Positions 1 through 8,922 of a DNA stretch of 64,000 nt are shown here, piece by piece. The stretch spans positions 3,835,501 through 3,899,500 of the forward strand of contig NZ_CP060295.1 in assembly GCF_014302995.1 (NCBI RefSeq), given 5' to 3'. Under the pieces are notes generated by a model that had not been told where the DNA came from, ran no database searches, and was given only the letters and a program-made list of their open reading frames with translations. Each line of letters starts with the position of its first letter. Within the stretch, counting starts at the first letter, position 1. Made by a program: the position numbers and the translations under genes. The DNA comes from Variovorax sp. PAMC26660 (GTDB taxonomy: Bacteria; Pseudomonadota; Gammaproteobacteria; Burkholderiales; Burkholderiaceae_C).

Positions 1-171
1 TTCGACCAGGCGAACGGCCAGGCGCTTTTCAAGCTGCTTCACCTGGACGCTCACGGCCGGTTGGGTCAGCCCCAGCCGCTCGGCCGCTGCGGAAAAGCTG
101 CCCAGCTCGATGACGAGCGCGAAGGTGCGCAATTGCTCGAAGTTGATCGGCAGGTCGAGATGATTTTTCAA
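1..171 (-). CDS. LysR-family transcriptional regulator, N-terminal part (cut by window edge)
   Basis: The 57 visible codons give a typical LysR winged helix-turn-helix: a start near INFEQLRTFALVIELGSFS, then AAERLGLTQPAVSVQVKQLE, the recognition-helix region. The effector-binding domain lies outside the window. The best start is a TTG at 171; no ATG or GTG lies in frame between it and the upstream gene, which ends at 188 on the same strand. It may be co-transcribed with the phospholipase D gene. Its target cannot be told from this fragment. Confidence 0.85.
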   Translation of the reverse strand, partial: MKNHLDLPINFEQLRTFALVIELGSFSAAAERLGLTQPAVSVQVKQLEKRLAVRLVE

Positions 172-187
172 GGCGGGGCTGCTCGAC

Positions 188-1777
188 TCACAACTGGTCC
201 GTGGGCACGAACCAGGAAAAGAGCAGCAGTTGCAGCCGCGTCAGCATGCTCGAATCGGGCTCGCTGTCGAGCACCTCGTTGTTGACGTCGCCGGTGCCGA
301 TCCACTGCACGTTCTCGCCGTCGGGCTTGAGCACGACGCGGTAAACGCCTTCGATGTCGTCGAGCTGGTAGGCGAACAGCAGCGCCTGCGTCAGGTCGAA
401 GCTGCGCACGCGCACGCCGAACTCGGTGTTCAGCAGGGCCGAGCGCGGGTCGAGGTTCATGGAGCCGAGCAGCACCCACTGGCGGTCGACCAGCGCCAGC
501 TTGGCATGCAGCCGGCCGCGTGCTTTCTTGAGCAGGTCGCGAAACTGTCCGCTGCGCTTGAGCTGTTGGGTGCTGACTTCGTACAGGTTCACGCCCAGCT
601 TGAGCATGTCGACGCGGTAGCGGTTGTAGTTGATGTTGACCAGCGGCTCGTCGCTGTCGGCGAGCGAGTTGGTGATCACCGTGATGTTCACGCCGTGCTC
701 GCGCCCCATGCGGATGCGGGCCATGCCCTCGTCGCCCGGAATGAAGTAGGGCGAGATCACCACCACGTTCGACTGGGCAGTCGCCATCATTTCGTGAAAG
801 CGTTGCGCCAGCGATTCGGTGGGATGCGTCATGACGCCCAGCGCCTTGTTGGGGCTGTCGGCGGTGGCCTGTGCTTCGGCGCGCATCCATTTCACCTCGT
901 CGATGTTCGCGAGTTGCGCGGCCAGCGGCAGGTCGCCCAGCATGTCGGTGATGGGCAAGGGGTCGGGCGGCGGGGCGTGGGCCGAAGAGGTGTCGGCGTC
1001 GAAATCGGCCTTCAGCTTTTCCGGCGTCAGGCTGGTGCTGGCGACCCGCTGCAGCGGGTAGACCACGTCGCTGTTCCAGTAGGTGTCGAAGATGGCGGCG
1101 GCCTGGGGAACCACCGGGCCGGCCATGAGCAGCTCGAAATCGATGAAGTTCGCGCTTTCGCTGCGCAGGAAGTATTCGTCGGCGAGGTTGCGTCCGCCTG
1201 CGATGGCCATGGCGCCATCGGCCACGAACAGCTTGTTGTGCATGCGGTGGTTGAGCCGGCGGAAATCACCGAAGAATTCCAACCAGCGCCCGGACGAATG
1301 GTCGCGTGCGTTGACGAAGGGATTGAACAGGCGGATCTCGGCATTGGGCTCCGCGGCCAGGCCCAGCAGCAGGCGGTCCATGCCGGCCGTGTAGAAATCG
1401 TCGAGCAGCAATCGCACGCGCACGCCGCGCCGGGCGGCATTGCGCAGCTCGCGCAGCAGCAGGCGGCCGGTCTTGTCGTTGCCGAGCTGGTAGGTCTGGA
1501 CATCGAGCGACGACTGCGCGCGGCGTATCAGTTCCAGCCGTGCATCGAGCGCGTAGGACGCTTCGATCAACGGCCGCATGCTGGACAGCCCGTCGGGCGG
1601 GGAGTTCAGGCTTTCGGCCGCGCGGCCGAGCGCGGTGGCGGGCGAAGCGGCAATCGCGAGCGTCGGTGGTTCGGGTGTCCGGGGAGGCAGGCCTGCACAG
1701 CCCACCAATGCAAAGGCAATCAGCAGCAGAGCCGGACCGCGCAGCGCAGGAAACAGAAAGGCAATGAGCTTGAGCAT
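188..1777 (-). CDS. Phospholipase D-family cardiolipin synthase, lipoprotein type (ClsC-like)
   Basis: A 529-residue protein with two HKD phosphodiesterase motifs: HNKLFVADGAMAIAGG from His180 and HAKLALVDRQWVLLGSMN from His424. In this superfamily the two motifs form one active site that joins two phospholipids through a phospho-histidine intermediate, making cardiolipin. The chosen ATG at 1777 starts a signal sequence ending in the lipobox LVGCAG, so the protein is probably lipid-anchored in the cell envelope. The open frame continues upstream through a GTG near 1856, but that would place coding sequence in the promoter region shared with the divergent TonB receptor and would bury the signal peptide. 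ClsC-type synthase is the best guess; a broader phospholipase D or transphosphatidylase role is possible. Confidence 0.85.
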   Translation of the reverse strand: MLKLIAFLFPALRGPALLLIAFALVGCAGLPPRTPEPPTLAIAASPATALGRAAESLNSPPDGLSSMRPLIEASYALDARLELIRRAQSSLDVQTYQLGNDKTGRLLLRELRNAARRGVRVRLLLDDFYTAGMDRLLLGLAAEPNAEIRLFNPFVNARDHSSGRWLEFFGDFRRLNHRMHNKLFVADGAMAIAGGRNLADEYFLRSESANFIDFELLMAGPVVPQAAAIFDTYWNSDVVYPLQRVASTSLTPEKLKADFDADTSSAHAPPPDPLPITDMLGDLPLAAQLANIDEVKWMRAEAQATADSPNKALGVMTHPTESLAQRFHEMMATAQSNVVVISPYFIPGDEGMARIRMGREHGVNITVITNSLADSDEPLVNINYNRYRVDMLKLGVNLYEVSTQQLKRSGQFRDLLKKARGRLHAKLALVDRQWVLLGSMNLDPRSALLNTEFGVRVRSFDLTQALLFAYQLDDIEGVYRVVLKPDGENVQWIGTGDVNNEVLDSEPDSSMLTRLQLLLFSWFVPTDQL

Positions 1778-1914
1778 GAGGGCCGCCAACGCACGGAGAA
1801 GCCCGTGCGCGCGGCATCGTAGCCGCTTCGCCTGTGATCGAAGACGCAATTTCACAACGCAACGTCCCCCGCCAAGGGTGGAATTTGAACGGATTGAGAC
1901 TTTTTGGCTAATAG

Positions 1915-1934
1915 AATGCGAATGGTTCTTAATT
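1915..1934 (+). promoter_or_regulatory. Candidate Fur box upstream of the TonB siderophore receptor
   Basis: The bases aatgcgaatggttcttaatt read as an imperfect GAATGnGAATnnTTCnnATT-type Fur site, about 25 bases before the receptor ATG, in an AT-rich stretch inside a GC-rich region. A TAGAAT hexamer (1912-1917) that could be a -10 box overlaps it. Iron repression is what one expects for this receptor class, but the match is imperfect. Confidence 0.45.
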
Positions 1935-1956
1935 GTGTTTTCGGAGTGGAGCAGGA

Positions 1957-4056
1957 ATGACGAGGTTGTTGGCGCGGCGCAAAGCCGCATCGGTGCTGGT
2001 GGGGTGCCTGGCGATTTACATGCAGCATCAGGTGCTGGCCCAGACGGCGGGCACGGGTTCGCTGCCGGAAGTGCGGGTGAATGCAAACGCCGAGCCCGAA
2101 ACCGCGAAATCGCCCGTGATCGGCTACCGCGCGAAGAACGCCGTGACCGCCACGAAGACCGACACCCCGCTGTCCGAAACCCCCCAATCCGTCACTGTGG
2201 TCACCCGTGACCAGATGGTCGACCAGGGCGCAACCAATCTGCAGGACGCGCTCAACTACGCGGCCGGCGTGCGCTCCGACGCCTACGGCCTCGACTCGCG
2301 CAACGATTCCGTGCGCGTGCGCGGTGCGCTGCCCGACGTCTACCTCGATGGCCTGCGCCAAGCCTACGGCTACTACACAAGCACCACCCGCACCGAGCCT
2401 TACACGCTGGAGCGCCTCGAAGTGCTGCGCGGCCCCTCGGGCATGCTGTTTGGCGCAGGCACGGCCGCCGGCGTGATCAACATGGTGAGCAAGCGGCCGC
2501 TGCAGGAGGCGCAACGCGAAGTGGGCGTGCAGTTCGGCAGCTTCGGCCGCAAGCAGATCCAGGCCGACCTGACCGGTCCGCTGAATGCGGACGGCACCCT
2601 GTCGTACCGCCTGATCGCCCTGCAGCGCAAGTCCGACACGCAGGTCGACCACGTCCCCGACGACCGCAGCGTGATCGCGCCCTCGCTGACCTGGCGGCCC
2701 AACGCCGCGACCTCGCTGACGCTGCAAGGCCTGTGGCAAAAAGACAAGAGCGGCAGCAGCTCGCAGTTCCTGCCGTGGCAGGGCACGCTGCTGCCCAGCA
2801 TCAACGGCCGTGTTCCCACCAGCCGCTTCATCGGCGAGCCGGGCTTCGACCACTACGACAGCGAGCGCAAGACCTTCGGCTGGCAGTTCGAGCACAAGTT
2901 CAACGACGACTGGACCGTGCGGCAGAACTTCCGCTACGCGCGCAACCAGAACGACAACCGCTACCACTACGGCGATTCCTTCAGCGATCCCGGCGGCTGG
3001 GCCGCAGACCCGGTCTTCAAGCGCGTGCTGGGCCGCTACTACGACAGCTCGCTGACGCGCAACCGCACGCAGACGCTCGACAATCACGTCGAAGGTCATT
3101 TCCAGACCGGCGCCTTCAAGCACACGCTGCTCGTGGGCGCAGACTTCGCGCGCCAGCGCGAGAGCGTCTGGGGCGGCACCACCTTCGACACCATCGACGT
3201 CTATGCGCCCGTCTACGGCCATGCCGATGTGCCCGAGCGCACCGCCCGGCCACGCACCCGCCAGCGCCAGAACGGCTTCTACCTGCAGGACCAGATCAAG
3301 TTCGACAACTGGATCTTCGTGGCGGGCCTGCGCCACGACAAGGCCGTGTCGAGCGCCGAAGGCAGCAACGACGAGAAGAGCAGCGCAACCACCAAGCGAT
3401 TCGGCGTGATGTACGCCTTGCCATCGGGCTGGTCGCCGTACCTGAGCTACAGCGAATCGTTCACGCCCCAGTCGGCGCGCGAAGGCCGCATCTTCACGCC
3501 CCTGCGCGGCGAGCAATGGGAAGCCGGCGTGAAGTACGAACCCAAGGACCGTGCCCTGGCCTTCAGCGCCGCGGTGTACGACCTGCGCGAGAAGAACCAG
3601 ATCGTCGAGCTGCAGCCCAAGGTGTTCTCGCAACTCGGCCAGACCAGGACCCGGGGCGTGGAGCTGGAGGCCAAGGGCTCCATCGGCTCGAACGTCGACC
3701 TGGTCGCCCACTACAACTACACCGACGCCGACGCGAAGATCGAAGGCCTGCCCAAGCACCAGGCCAGCGTCTGGGCCAAGTACCGGTTTTCCATCGGCGG
3801 CGTGAACGGCTTCTCGGCCGGCGCGGGTCTGCGCCTGATGAGTTCGTTCCGCGACATGCAGTCCGGCGTCGGGCCGCGCATTCCGGGCGTGGCGCTGGCC
3901 GACCTCGTGTTCGCCTACGACACCGAGCGCTGGCGCTATGCGCTCAACATCAACAACGTGACGGACAAGGTGTACTTCAGCACCTGTCTTTCGCGCGGCG
4001 ATTGCTGGTACGGCTCGCGCCGCAACATCGTCGCGAGCGCGACTTATCGTTTCTAA
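1957..4056 (+). CDS. TonB-dependent siderophore receptor (FhuA/FpvA class)
   Basis: An outer-membrane receptor of 699 residues. A signal peptide (about residues 1-28, ending VLAQ) is followed by a short TonB-box region and a plug domain (about 45-170) with the class motifs TPQSVTVVTRDQM and LERLEVLRGPSGMLFGAG. A 22-strand barrel follows, ending in ATYRF, the usual C-terminal aromatic. There is no N-terminal STN signalling domain, so it should not act through an ECF sigma/anti-sigma pair. The ATG at 1957 has a good ribosome site (ggagcagg); an in-frame TTG at 1933 lies inside the probable operator. Downstream PepSY membrane protein genes are typical partners in ferric-siderophore use. The exact siderophore is not predictable. 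Confidence 0.9.
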   Translation: MTRLLARRKAASVLVGCLAIYMQHQVLAQTAGTGSLPEVRVNANAEPETAKSPVIGYRAKNAVTATKTDTPLSETPQSVTVVTRDQMVDQGATNLQDALNYAAGVRSDAYGLDSRNDSVRVRGALPDVYLDGLRQAYGYYTSTTRTEPYTLERLEVLRGPSGMLFGAGTAAGVINMVSKRPLQEAQREVGVQFGSFGRKQIQADLTGPLNADGTLSYRLIALQRKSDTQVDHVPDDRSVIAPSLTWRPNAATSLTLQGLWQKDKSGSSSQFLPWQGTLLPSINGRVPTSRFIGEPGFDHYDSERKTFGWQFEHKFNDDWTVRQNFRYARNQNDNRYHYGDSFSDPGGWAADPVFKRVLGRYYDSSLTRNRTQTLDNHVEGHFQTGAFKHTLLVGADFARQRESVWGGTTFDTIDVYAPVYGHADVPERTARPRTRQRQNGFYLQDQIKFDNWIFVAGLRHDKAVSSAEGSNDEKSSATTKRFGVMYALPSGWSPYLSYSESFTPQSAREGRIFTPLRGEQWEAGVKYEPKDRALAFSAAVYDLREKNQIVELQPKVFSQLGQTRTRGVELEAKGSIGSNVDLVAHYNYTDADAKIEGLPKHQASVWAKYRFSIGGVNGFSAGAGLRLMSSFRDMQSGVGPRIPGVALADLVFAYDTERWRYALNINNVTDKVYFSTCLSRGDCWYGSRRNIVASATYRF

Positions 4057-4086
4057 AATCCGCCCTCAGACCACAACCACCACGAC

Positions 4087-5274
4087 ATGAACAGCCGAAA
4101 GATCAAGACCTGGGCCTGGGTGCACAAGTGGAGCAGCCTCGTGTGCACCGTGTTCATGCTGCTGCTGTGCATCACGGGGCTGCCGCTGATCTTCCACCAC
4201 GAACTCGGGCACCTGCTGGGCACGGACGTCGAAGCGCCGAAGATGGCTGCGGGCACGCCGCACATCAGCCTGGACCGCGTGCTCGACATCGCGAAGGCCA
4301 AGCACCCCGACCGCGTGGTGCAGTTCGCCTCGCAGCCCGAGGACGACGACGGCCTGTGGTTCGTCACGCTCACGCCCACGCCGGCGCCCACCGACGACTT
4401 CAAGTCGGTGGCGGTCGACTCGCGCACGGGCGAGGTGCTTGCACAGCCGAAGTTCGACGAAGGCTTCATGTACGTGATGTTCAAGCTGCACGTCGACCTG
4501 TTCGCGGGGCTGCCGGGCAAGCTCTTCCTGGGCTTCATGGGCCTGCTGCTGCTGGTGGCCATCGTCTCGGGCGTGGTGCTGTATTCGCCCTTCATGCGCA
4601 AGCTTGAATTCGGCACGGTACGGCGCGACAAGCGGCCCCGCCTGAAGTGGCTCGACCTGCATAACCTGCTGGGCGTCGTCACGCTGGTGTGGCTGTTCGT
4701 GGTGGGCTCCACCGGCATGATCAACACGTGGGCTGACCTGGTCATCAAGTACTGGCAGTACGACCAGCTCAGTGTGCTGCTCGCGCCCTACAAGAACGAG
4801 CCGGTGGTGGCGGCGTCCGAACGCGGCTCGGTGCAGCGCTCAATGGAGCAGGCCATGCAGCGCGCCCCCGGCATGAAGCTGTCGTTCATCGCCTTCCCCG
4901 GTACTTCTTTCTCGAGCCCGCACCACAACACCTTCTTCCTGCGCGGCAGCGAGCCCTTCACTTCCAAGCTGCTGCAGCCGGTGCTGGTCGATGCCAAGAC
5001 CACCGAAGTCACGGCGGCGCCGAAGATGCCCTGGTACCTGACGGCGCTGCTCGTGTCGCAGCCGCTGCACTTCGGCGACTACGGCGGCATGCCGATGCAG
5101 ATCCTCTGGGCGCTGCTCGACATCGCGACCATCATCGTGCTGGGCAGCGGGCTGTATCTCTGGCTCAAGCGCGGCAACCCCGTGCCCGCATCCACCAAGG
5201 CGGTGACGCATGAAAAACATGCGCCCGACGCATCGCAACCCGAGCCGGCACCGGCCATGAAAGCGCAGGCATGA
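4087..5274 (+). CDS. PepSY-associated membrane protein (PiuB-like)
   Basis: A 395-residue inner-membrane protein with four hydrophobic segments: about 17-38, 145-165, 195-217 and 338-360. The order TM1, periplasmic PepSY-like domain, TM2-TM3, second periplasmic domain, TM4 is that of the PepSY_TM/PiuB family. Several histidines sit at membrane borders (HKW, FHHELGHLL, LHFGDYGG), consistent with heme or metal binding. Members near siderophore receptors are thought to be iron-siderophore reductases in the inner membrane; for this protein that is inference. It starts 30 bases after the receptor and overlaps the next gene by 4 bases, so the three are probably one iron-regulated operon. Confidence 0.85.
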   Translation: MNSRKIKTWAWVHKWSSLVCTVFMLLLCITGLPLIFHHELGHLLGTDVEAPKMAAGTPHISLDRVLDIAKAKHPDRVVQFASQPEDDDGLWFVTLTPTPAPTDDFKSVAVDSRTGEVLAQPKFDEGFMYVMFKLHVDLFAGLPGKLFLGFMGLLLLVAIVSGVVLYSPFMRKLEFGTVRRDKRPRLKWLDLHNLLGVVTLVWLFVVGSTGMINTWADLVIKYWQYDQLSVLLAPYKNEPVVAASERGSVQRSMEQAMQRAPGMKLSFIAFPGTSFSSPHHNTFFLRGSEPFTSKLLQPVLVDAKTTEVTAAPKMPWYLTALLVSQPLHFGDYGGMPMQILWALLDIATIIVLGSGLYLWLKRGNPVPASTKAVTHEKHAPDASQPEPAPAMKAQA

Positions 5275-5462
5275 AACAGCATCACAGCTTCTGGCGCATG
5301 TGGCGCTGGCCGATCGTGCTGGGCTTGCTGACAAGCTTCGGCCTGATCTCCGCGCTCTTCAGCGACGGCGGGCTGGGCGACATCTTTGCCTGGTTCGCGC
5401 TGGGCATCCCGGTGGTCGTGTGTGCCTGGTATGGCTGGCGCCGCCCTGCGCCTGCGCGCTGA
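5271..5462 (+). CDS. Small inner-membrane protein of the PepSY operon
   Basis: A 63-residue protein that begins at an ATGA overlap with the PepSY gene, which argues for translational coupling and for a real gene. It has two hydrophobic segments (about 13-31 and 38-53), a basic tail ending WYGWRRPAPAR and no signal-cleavage site. I do not recognise a named family. Position suggests a helper subunit for the PepSY protein in iron uptake or reduction. Confidence 0.7.
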   Translation: MKQHHSFWRMWRWPIVLGLLTSFGLISALFSDGGLGDIFAWFALGIPVVVCAWYGWRRPAPAR

Positions 5463-5532
5463 CTGCGTTTCTTGCCACTGAGCGGGTTCTCGCTAGGGAG
5501 GCCGCCCGGCGCACCGAAGCAGAATCGGTGCG

Positions 5533-7668
5533 ATGAATGTCGCCTTCGCCACCGTCGCCCGCCTGCTGATGCTGGGCGTTCCATTCGCCGCGCAGGCACA
5601 GCAGCAGGAGCCGCAGGCTGACACGGCAGCGGCCCGGCTGCGTGAAGTGACCGTCTCCACCCCGCGCGGCGAGGTCACGCCCTTCAACGTGCCCGGCTCG
5701 GTGGACCGCATCGATGGCGACGAGATGCGCGACAGCCGCCTGCAGGTCAATCTCTCCGAAAGCCTGGGCGCCGTGCCGGGGCTGCAGGTGCAGAACCGGC
5801 TGAACTACGCGCAAGACCTGCAACTGTCCATTCGCGGATTCGGGGCGCGCTCCACCTTCGGTGTGCGCGGCGTGCGGCTGTACGTCGACGGCATTCCCGC
5901 CACCTTGCCCGATGGACAGGGCCAGACCTCGAACATCGACATCGGCTCGGTCGACCGCATCGAGGTGTTGCGCGGGCCGTTCTCAGCGCTCTATGGCAAT
6001 TCTTCCGGCGGCGTGGTGCAGGCATTCACCGCCTCGGGCGAGGGCGCGCCCCGGCTGTCGTATTCGCTGGCCGGCGGCAGCTTCGGCACCTGGCGCCAGT
6101 CGTTGCAGCTCAGCGGTTCGCAGGGCGCGGTCGACTACATGCTCGATGCGAGCCGCTTTCACACCGACGGCTGGCGCGAGCACAGCGCCGCGCGGCGCGA
6201 CATCGCCAACGGCAAGCTCGGCATTGCGCTGGACAACGGCGACAAGCTCACGCTGATTCTGAACAGCGTGCGCATTGACGCGCAAGACCCGTTGGGCCTC
6301 ACGGCCGACCAGTACGCCCTGGCGCCGCGCAATGCGCCGCTCGCCAACCAGTACAACACCCGCAAGACGGTCGAGCAGACGCAGATCGGCCTGCTCTACG
6401 AGCGGCGCATCGATGCCGACCAGGCGCTGCGCCTCATGGTCTACGGCGGTGAACGCAAGACCACGCAGTACCAGTCGATCCCGGTGTCGGCGCAGCAGAA
6501 CCCGCTGCACGCGGGCGGTGTGATCGATCTGTCGCGCCAGTACGGCGGCGTCGACCTGCGCTGGAGCGCCGCGCTGAAGCTGGCCGAACGGCCGCTCGAC
6601 GTGGTCGCAGGCCTGGGCTACGACAGCCTGCGCGAGCAGCGCCGCGGCTACGAGAACTACCTCGGCCCCGTTGCGGCGCCGCTGCTCGGCGTGCAAGGGC
6701 GACTGCGCCGCAACGAGCGCAACACGGTGTGGAACCTCGACCCCTACGCGCAAGCCACCTGGCGCTTCACCGACCGCTGGACGCTCGAAGCGGGTGTGCG
6801 CCGCAGCAGCGTGCACTTCGATTCGCAGGACCACTACATCGTCGGCACCAACCGCGACGACAGCGGCAACGTGCGCTACAGCAGGACGCTGCCCGTGGCG
6901 TCGCTGCGTTACCAGGCCACGCCGGACCTCGCGTTGTATGGCTCCATCGGCCGGGGCTTCGAGACGCCGACGCTCAACGAACTCTCATACCGCGCGAACG
7001 GCGCCAGCGGGCTCAACTTTGCGCTGCGGCCTTCGGTCAACGACAGCATCGAGCTGGGTGCGAAGGCCCGGCTTGCGGGCGGACTGCTGACGGCCGCACT
7101 GTTCCAGACCCGCACGCGCGACGAGATCGTGACCGACACCAACGTCGGCGGCCGTGCGACGTTCCAGAATGCCGGCCGCACGCGGCGCAACGGCTTCGAG
7201 CTGGGGTGGCAGCACGAGACGGCCAACCACTGGCGCACGCAGTTGGCTTACACCTGGCTGGACGCGACGTACCGTGACGCCTTCTGCTCACCGTCGCCCT
7301 GCGGCGCCGCGAACACCGTGGCTGCGGGCAATCGCATTCCGGGCATCGCGCGGCAGTCGCTGTTCGCGTCGCTGGGCTGGGTGCCACCCGAAGGCTGGCG
7401 CGCGGGTGTGGAAATGCGCGCGCTGGGCCGTATCCAGGCCAACGACGTCAACACTGCCGTCGCCGCTGGCTACGCGGTCGCTGCGGCCTATGCCGGCTAT
7501 CTGAAGAAGTGGGAGCGTTGGGAGCTCAACGCTTTCGCGCGCATCGACAACCTGTTCGACCGCCGCTACGTGGGGTCGGTGATCGTCAACGAGGGCAACG
7601 GTCGTTACTACGAGCCTGCGCCTGGGCGTAACTGGACCGTGGGGTTGAGTGGCGCTTATCGGTTCTGA
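5533..7668 (+). CDS. pqqU: TonB-dependent receptor, PqqU (YncD) orthologue, probable pyrroloquinoline quinone importer
   Basis: A 711-residue outer-membrane receptor with a signal peptide cleaved about residue 22 (FAAQA). From memory, large parts match E. coli YncD/PqqU nearly word for word: the plug has NLSESLGAVPGLQVQNR, YAQDLQLSIRGFGARSTFGV and DGIPATLPDGQGQTSNIDI; the barrel has GFETPTLNELSYRANGASG, NAGRTRRNGFELGWQ and FARIDNLFDRRYVGSVIVN. It ends in GAYRF. PqqU takes up the redox cofactor PQQ across the outer membrane, so the same substrate is likely here. It follows the PepSY operon after 70 bases on the same strand and may be read with it. The substrate rests on recalled similarity. 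Confidence 0.8.
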   Translation: MNVAFATVARLLMLGVPFAAQAQQQEPQADTAAARLREVTVSTPRGEVTPFNVPGSVDRIDGDEMRDSRLQVNLSESLGAVPGLQVQNRLNYAQDLQLSIRGFGARSTFGVRGVRLYVDGIPATLPDGQGQTSNIDIGSVDRIEVLRGPFSALYGNSSGGVVQAFTASGEGAPRLSYSLAGGSFGTWRQSLQLSGSQGAVDYMLDASRFHTDGWREHSAARRDIANGKLGIALDNGDKLTLILNSVRIDAQDPLGLTADQYALAPRNAPLANQYNTRKTVEQTQIGLLYERRIDADQALRLMVYGGERKTTQYQSIPVSAQQNPLHAGGVIDLSRQYGGVDLRWSAALKLAERPLDVVAGLGYDSLREQRRGYENYLGPVAAPLLGVQGRLRRNERNTVWNLDPYAQATWRFTDRWTLEAGVRRSSVHFDSQDHYIVGTNRDDSGNVRYSRTLPVASLRYQATPDLALYGSIGRGFETPTLNELSYRANGASGLNFALRPSVNDSIELGAKARLAGGLLTAALFQTRTRDEIVTDTNVGGRATFQNAGRTRRNGFELGWQHETANHWRTQLAYTWLDATYRDAFCSPSPCGAANTVAAGNRIPGIARQSLFASLGWVPPEGWRAGVEMRALGRIQANDVNTAVAAGYAVAAAYAGYLKKWERWELNAFARIDNLFDRRYVGSVIVNEGNGRYYEPAPGRNWTVGLSGAYRF

Positions 7669-7693
7669 GTTGACGCGTTGTGCGGTGGGCGCT

Positions 7694-7951
7694 GCTGCTG
7701 TTCAGGGCGTCGCTCACGCCGACACGGTGCTCTTTTTCGCGAATGTCCCCCGCTTCGCTCCTCCTTTATTTCGCGAAAAAGAGCCCCGTATCGACGTGAG
7801 CGTTGGACAGAGCGGTTGTTGATCGGCGATACACCAGCAGCGTGCCCAGGTGCGAATGACGCCGGGTGCTCCCCGCAGCGAAATAAAGGAGGAGCGAAGC
7901 GGGGGACATTCGCGGAGGGGAGCATCCGGTGTCATTCGCACGCACCCCGAA
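7694..7951 (+). repeat. 258-bp double-hairpin repeat, copy A
   Basis: This copy fills most of the 346-base gap between pqqU and the convergent ABC permease. It is the same length as copy B at 11651-11908, with about 17 mismatches by eye and no indel. Hairpin 1 pairs 7711-7743 with 7770-7802 and has the loop tgtcccccgcttcgctcctc plus ctttat at 7744-7769. Hairpin 2 pairs 7850-7874 with 7917-7941. Inside hairpin 2, bases 7879-7913 are the reverse complement of loop 1 and its flanks. I see no open frame with coding character here; the frames that cross it are repeat-encoded. Confidence 0.85.
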
Positions 7952-7968
7952 CCACGGACACAAAAACA

Positions 7969-7997
7969 AAAAACGGCGGGTAATGCCCGCCGTTTTT
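7969..7997. terminator. Bidirectional intrinsic terminator between pqqU and the ABC permease
   Basis: An A-run, the stem cggcggg (7974-7980), a five-base loop, cccgccg (7986-7992) and a T-run make a symmetric rho-independent terminator. It lies 17 bases from the stop of the permease gene, which comes from the other strand, so it can end both transcripts. Confidence 0.85.
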
Positions 7998-8014
7998 CTA
8001 TCAACGTGCCGCCG

Positions 8015-8887
8015 TCAGAACGCAGCAGGCCGCCACTTCAGCAATCGCTTCTCGAGCGAACTCAACAAGAAGTCCGCCGCCAGTGCCACAACAGCAAGAA
8101 CGATCATCGCCGCGAACACACCGCTGGCATTGAACGCGCCTTGTGCCGTCGAGATCAGCAGGCCGATGCCTTCCTTGGCGCCGAGGAACTCGCCGACCAC
8201 CGCACCGACCAGCGCAAAGCCGAAGCTCACATGCAGGCTGGCAAGAATCCACGACATGGCCGATGGGATGACCACCGACATCGTCACCTGGCGCGGCGAA
8301 GCACCGAGGATCTGCGCGTTCGCGATCATGAACTTGTCGGCCTCGCGCACACCCTGGAAAGCATTGCCGAAGACCACGAAGAACACCATCACCACAGCCA
8401 GCGCCACCTTCGACGCCATGCCCAGGCCCAGGGCGATCACGAAGATCGAGCCCAGCACCACGCGCGGGATCGAGTTGGCGATCTGGATGTAGAGGCTGAA
8501 CACATCCGACAGCAGCTTGTTGCGCCCCAGCAGGATGCCGCAGAACACACCGGCGATGGCGCCGATCAGGAAGCCGATCACCGTTTCTTCGAGCGTCACC
8601 GCGACCTGCATCCACAGCGAGCCTTGCGAGGTACCGTCGCGCATCCACTCCACGAGCTGGTCGTAGATCATCGAGGGCATCGAGTAGAAGAACGGGTCGA
8701 TCCACTTCAGGCGCGCCGCGATCTCCCAGCCGCCCAGGACCACCACCAGCACGATCAGCCGCAGCGCGATGATCATGCGGCGGCGGCCACGGATGGCCGC
8801 TTGCGCGATTTCGGACTCGCGCGCCAGCGCGGCATCGCTGAGCGAGGAGGGCAGCACGGCTGCCGCGGGGATGGGGGAGGGCGTCAT
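8015..8887 (-). CDS. NitT/TauT-type ABC transporter, permease (SsuC/TauC family)
   Basis: A 290-residue inner-membrane permease with about six transmembrane segments. The cytoplasmic loop AQILGASPRQVTMSVVIPSA carries the EAA-type contact with the ATPase. The C-terminal EKRLLKWRP tail is usual in this family. An ATG at 8887 gives MTPSPIPAAAV; a GTG at 8926 overlaps the ATPase stop as GTGA and would add 13 residues including a run of seven threonines. Either start is possible. Gene order binding protein-ATPase-permease on one strand shows a complete importer. Family members carry sulfonates, taurine, nitrate or aromatic acids; the substrate here is unknown. Confidence 0.88.
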   Translation of the reverse strand: MTPSPIPAAAVLPSSLSDAALARESEIAQAAIRGRRRMIIALRLIVLVVVLGGWEIAARLKWIDPFFYSMPSMIYDQLVEWMRDGTSQGSLWMQVAVTLEETVIGFLIGAIAGVFCGILLGRNKLLSDVFSLYIQIANSIPRVVLGSIFVIALGLGMASKVALAVVMVFFVVFGNAFQGVREADKFMIANAQILGASPRQVTMSVVIPSAMSWILASLHVSFGFALVGAVVGEFLGAKEGIGLLISTAQGAFNASGVFAAMIVLAVVALAADFLLSSLEKRLLKWRPAAF

Positions 8888-8922
8888 GGTCTTCGTCGTT
8901 GTTGTTGTCGTCGTGGCGGTGT

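Noticed and set aside
8889..8922. Trinucleotide-rich stretch giving a run of Thr codons at the permease start
   Set aside because: Changes in triplet number would keep the frame, so phase variation is not supported; the stretch may not be translated if ATG 8887 is used.
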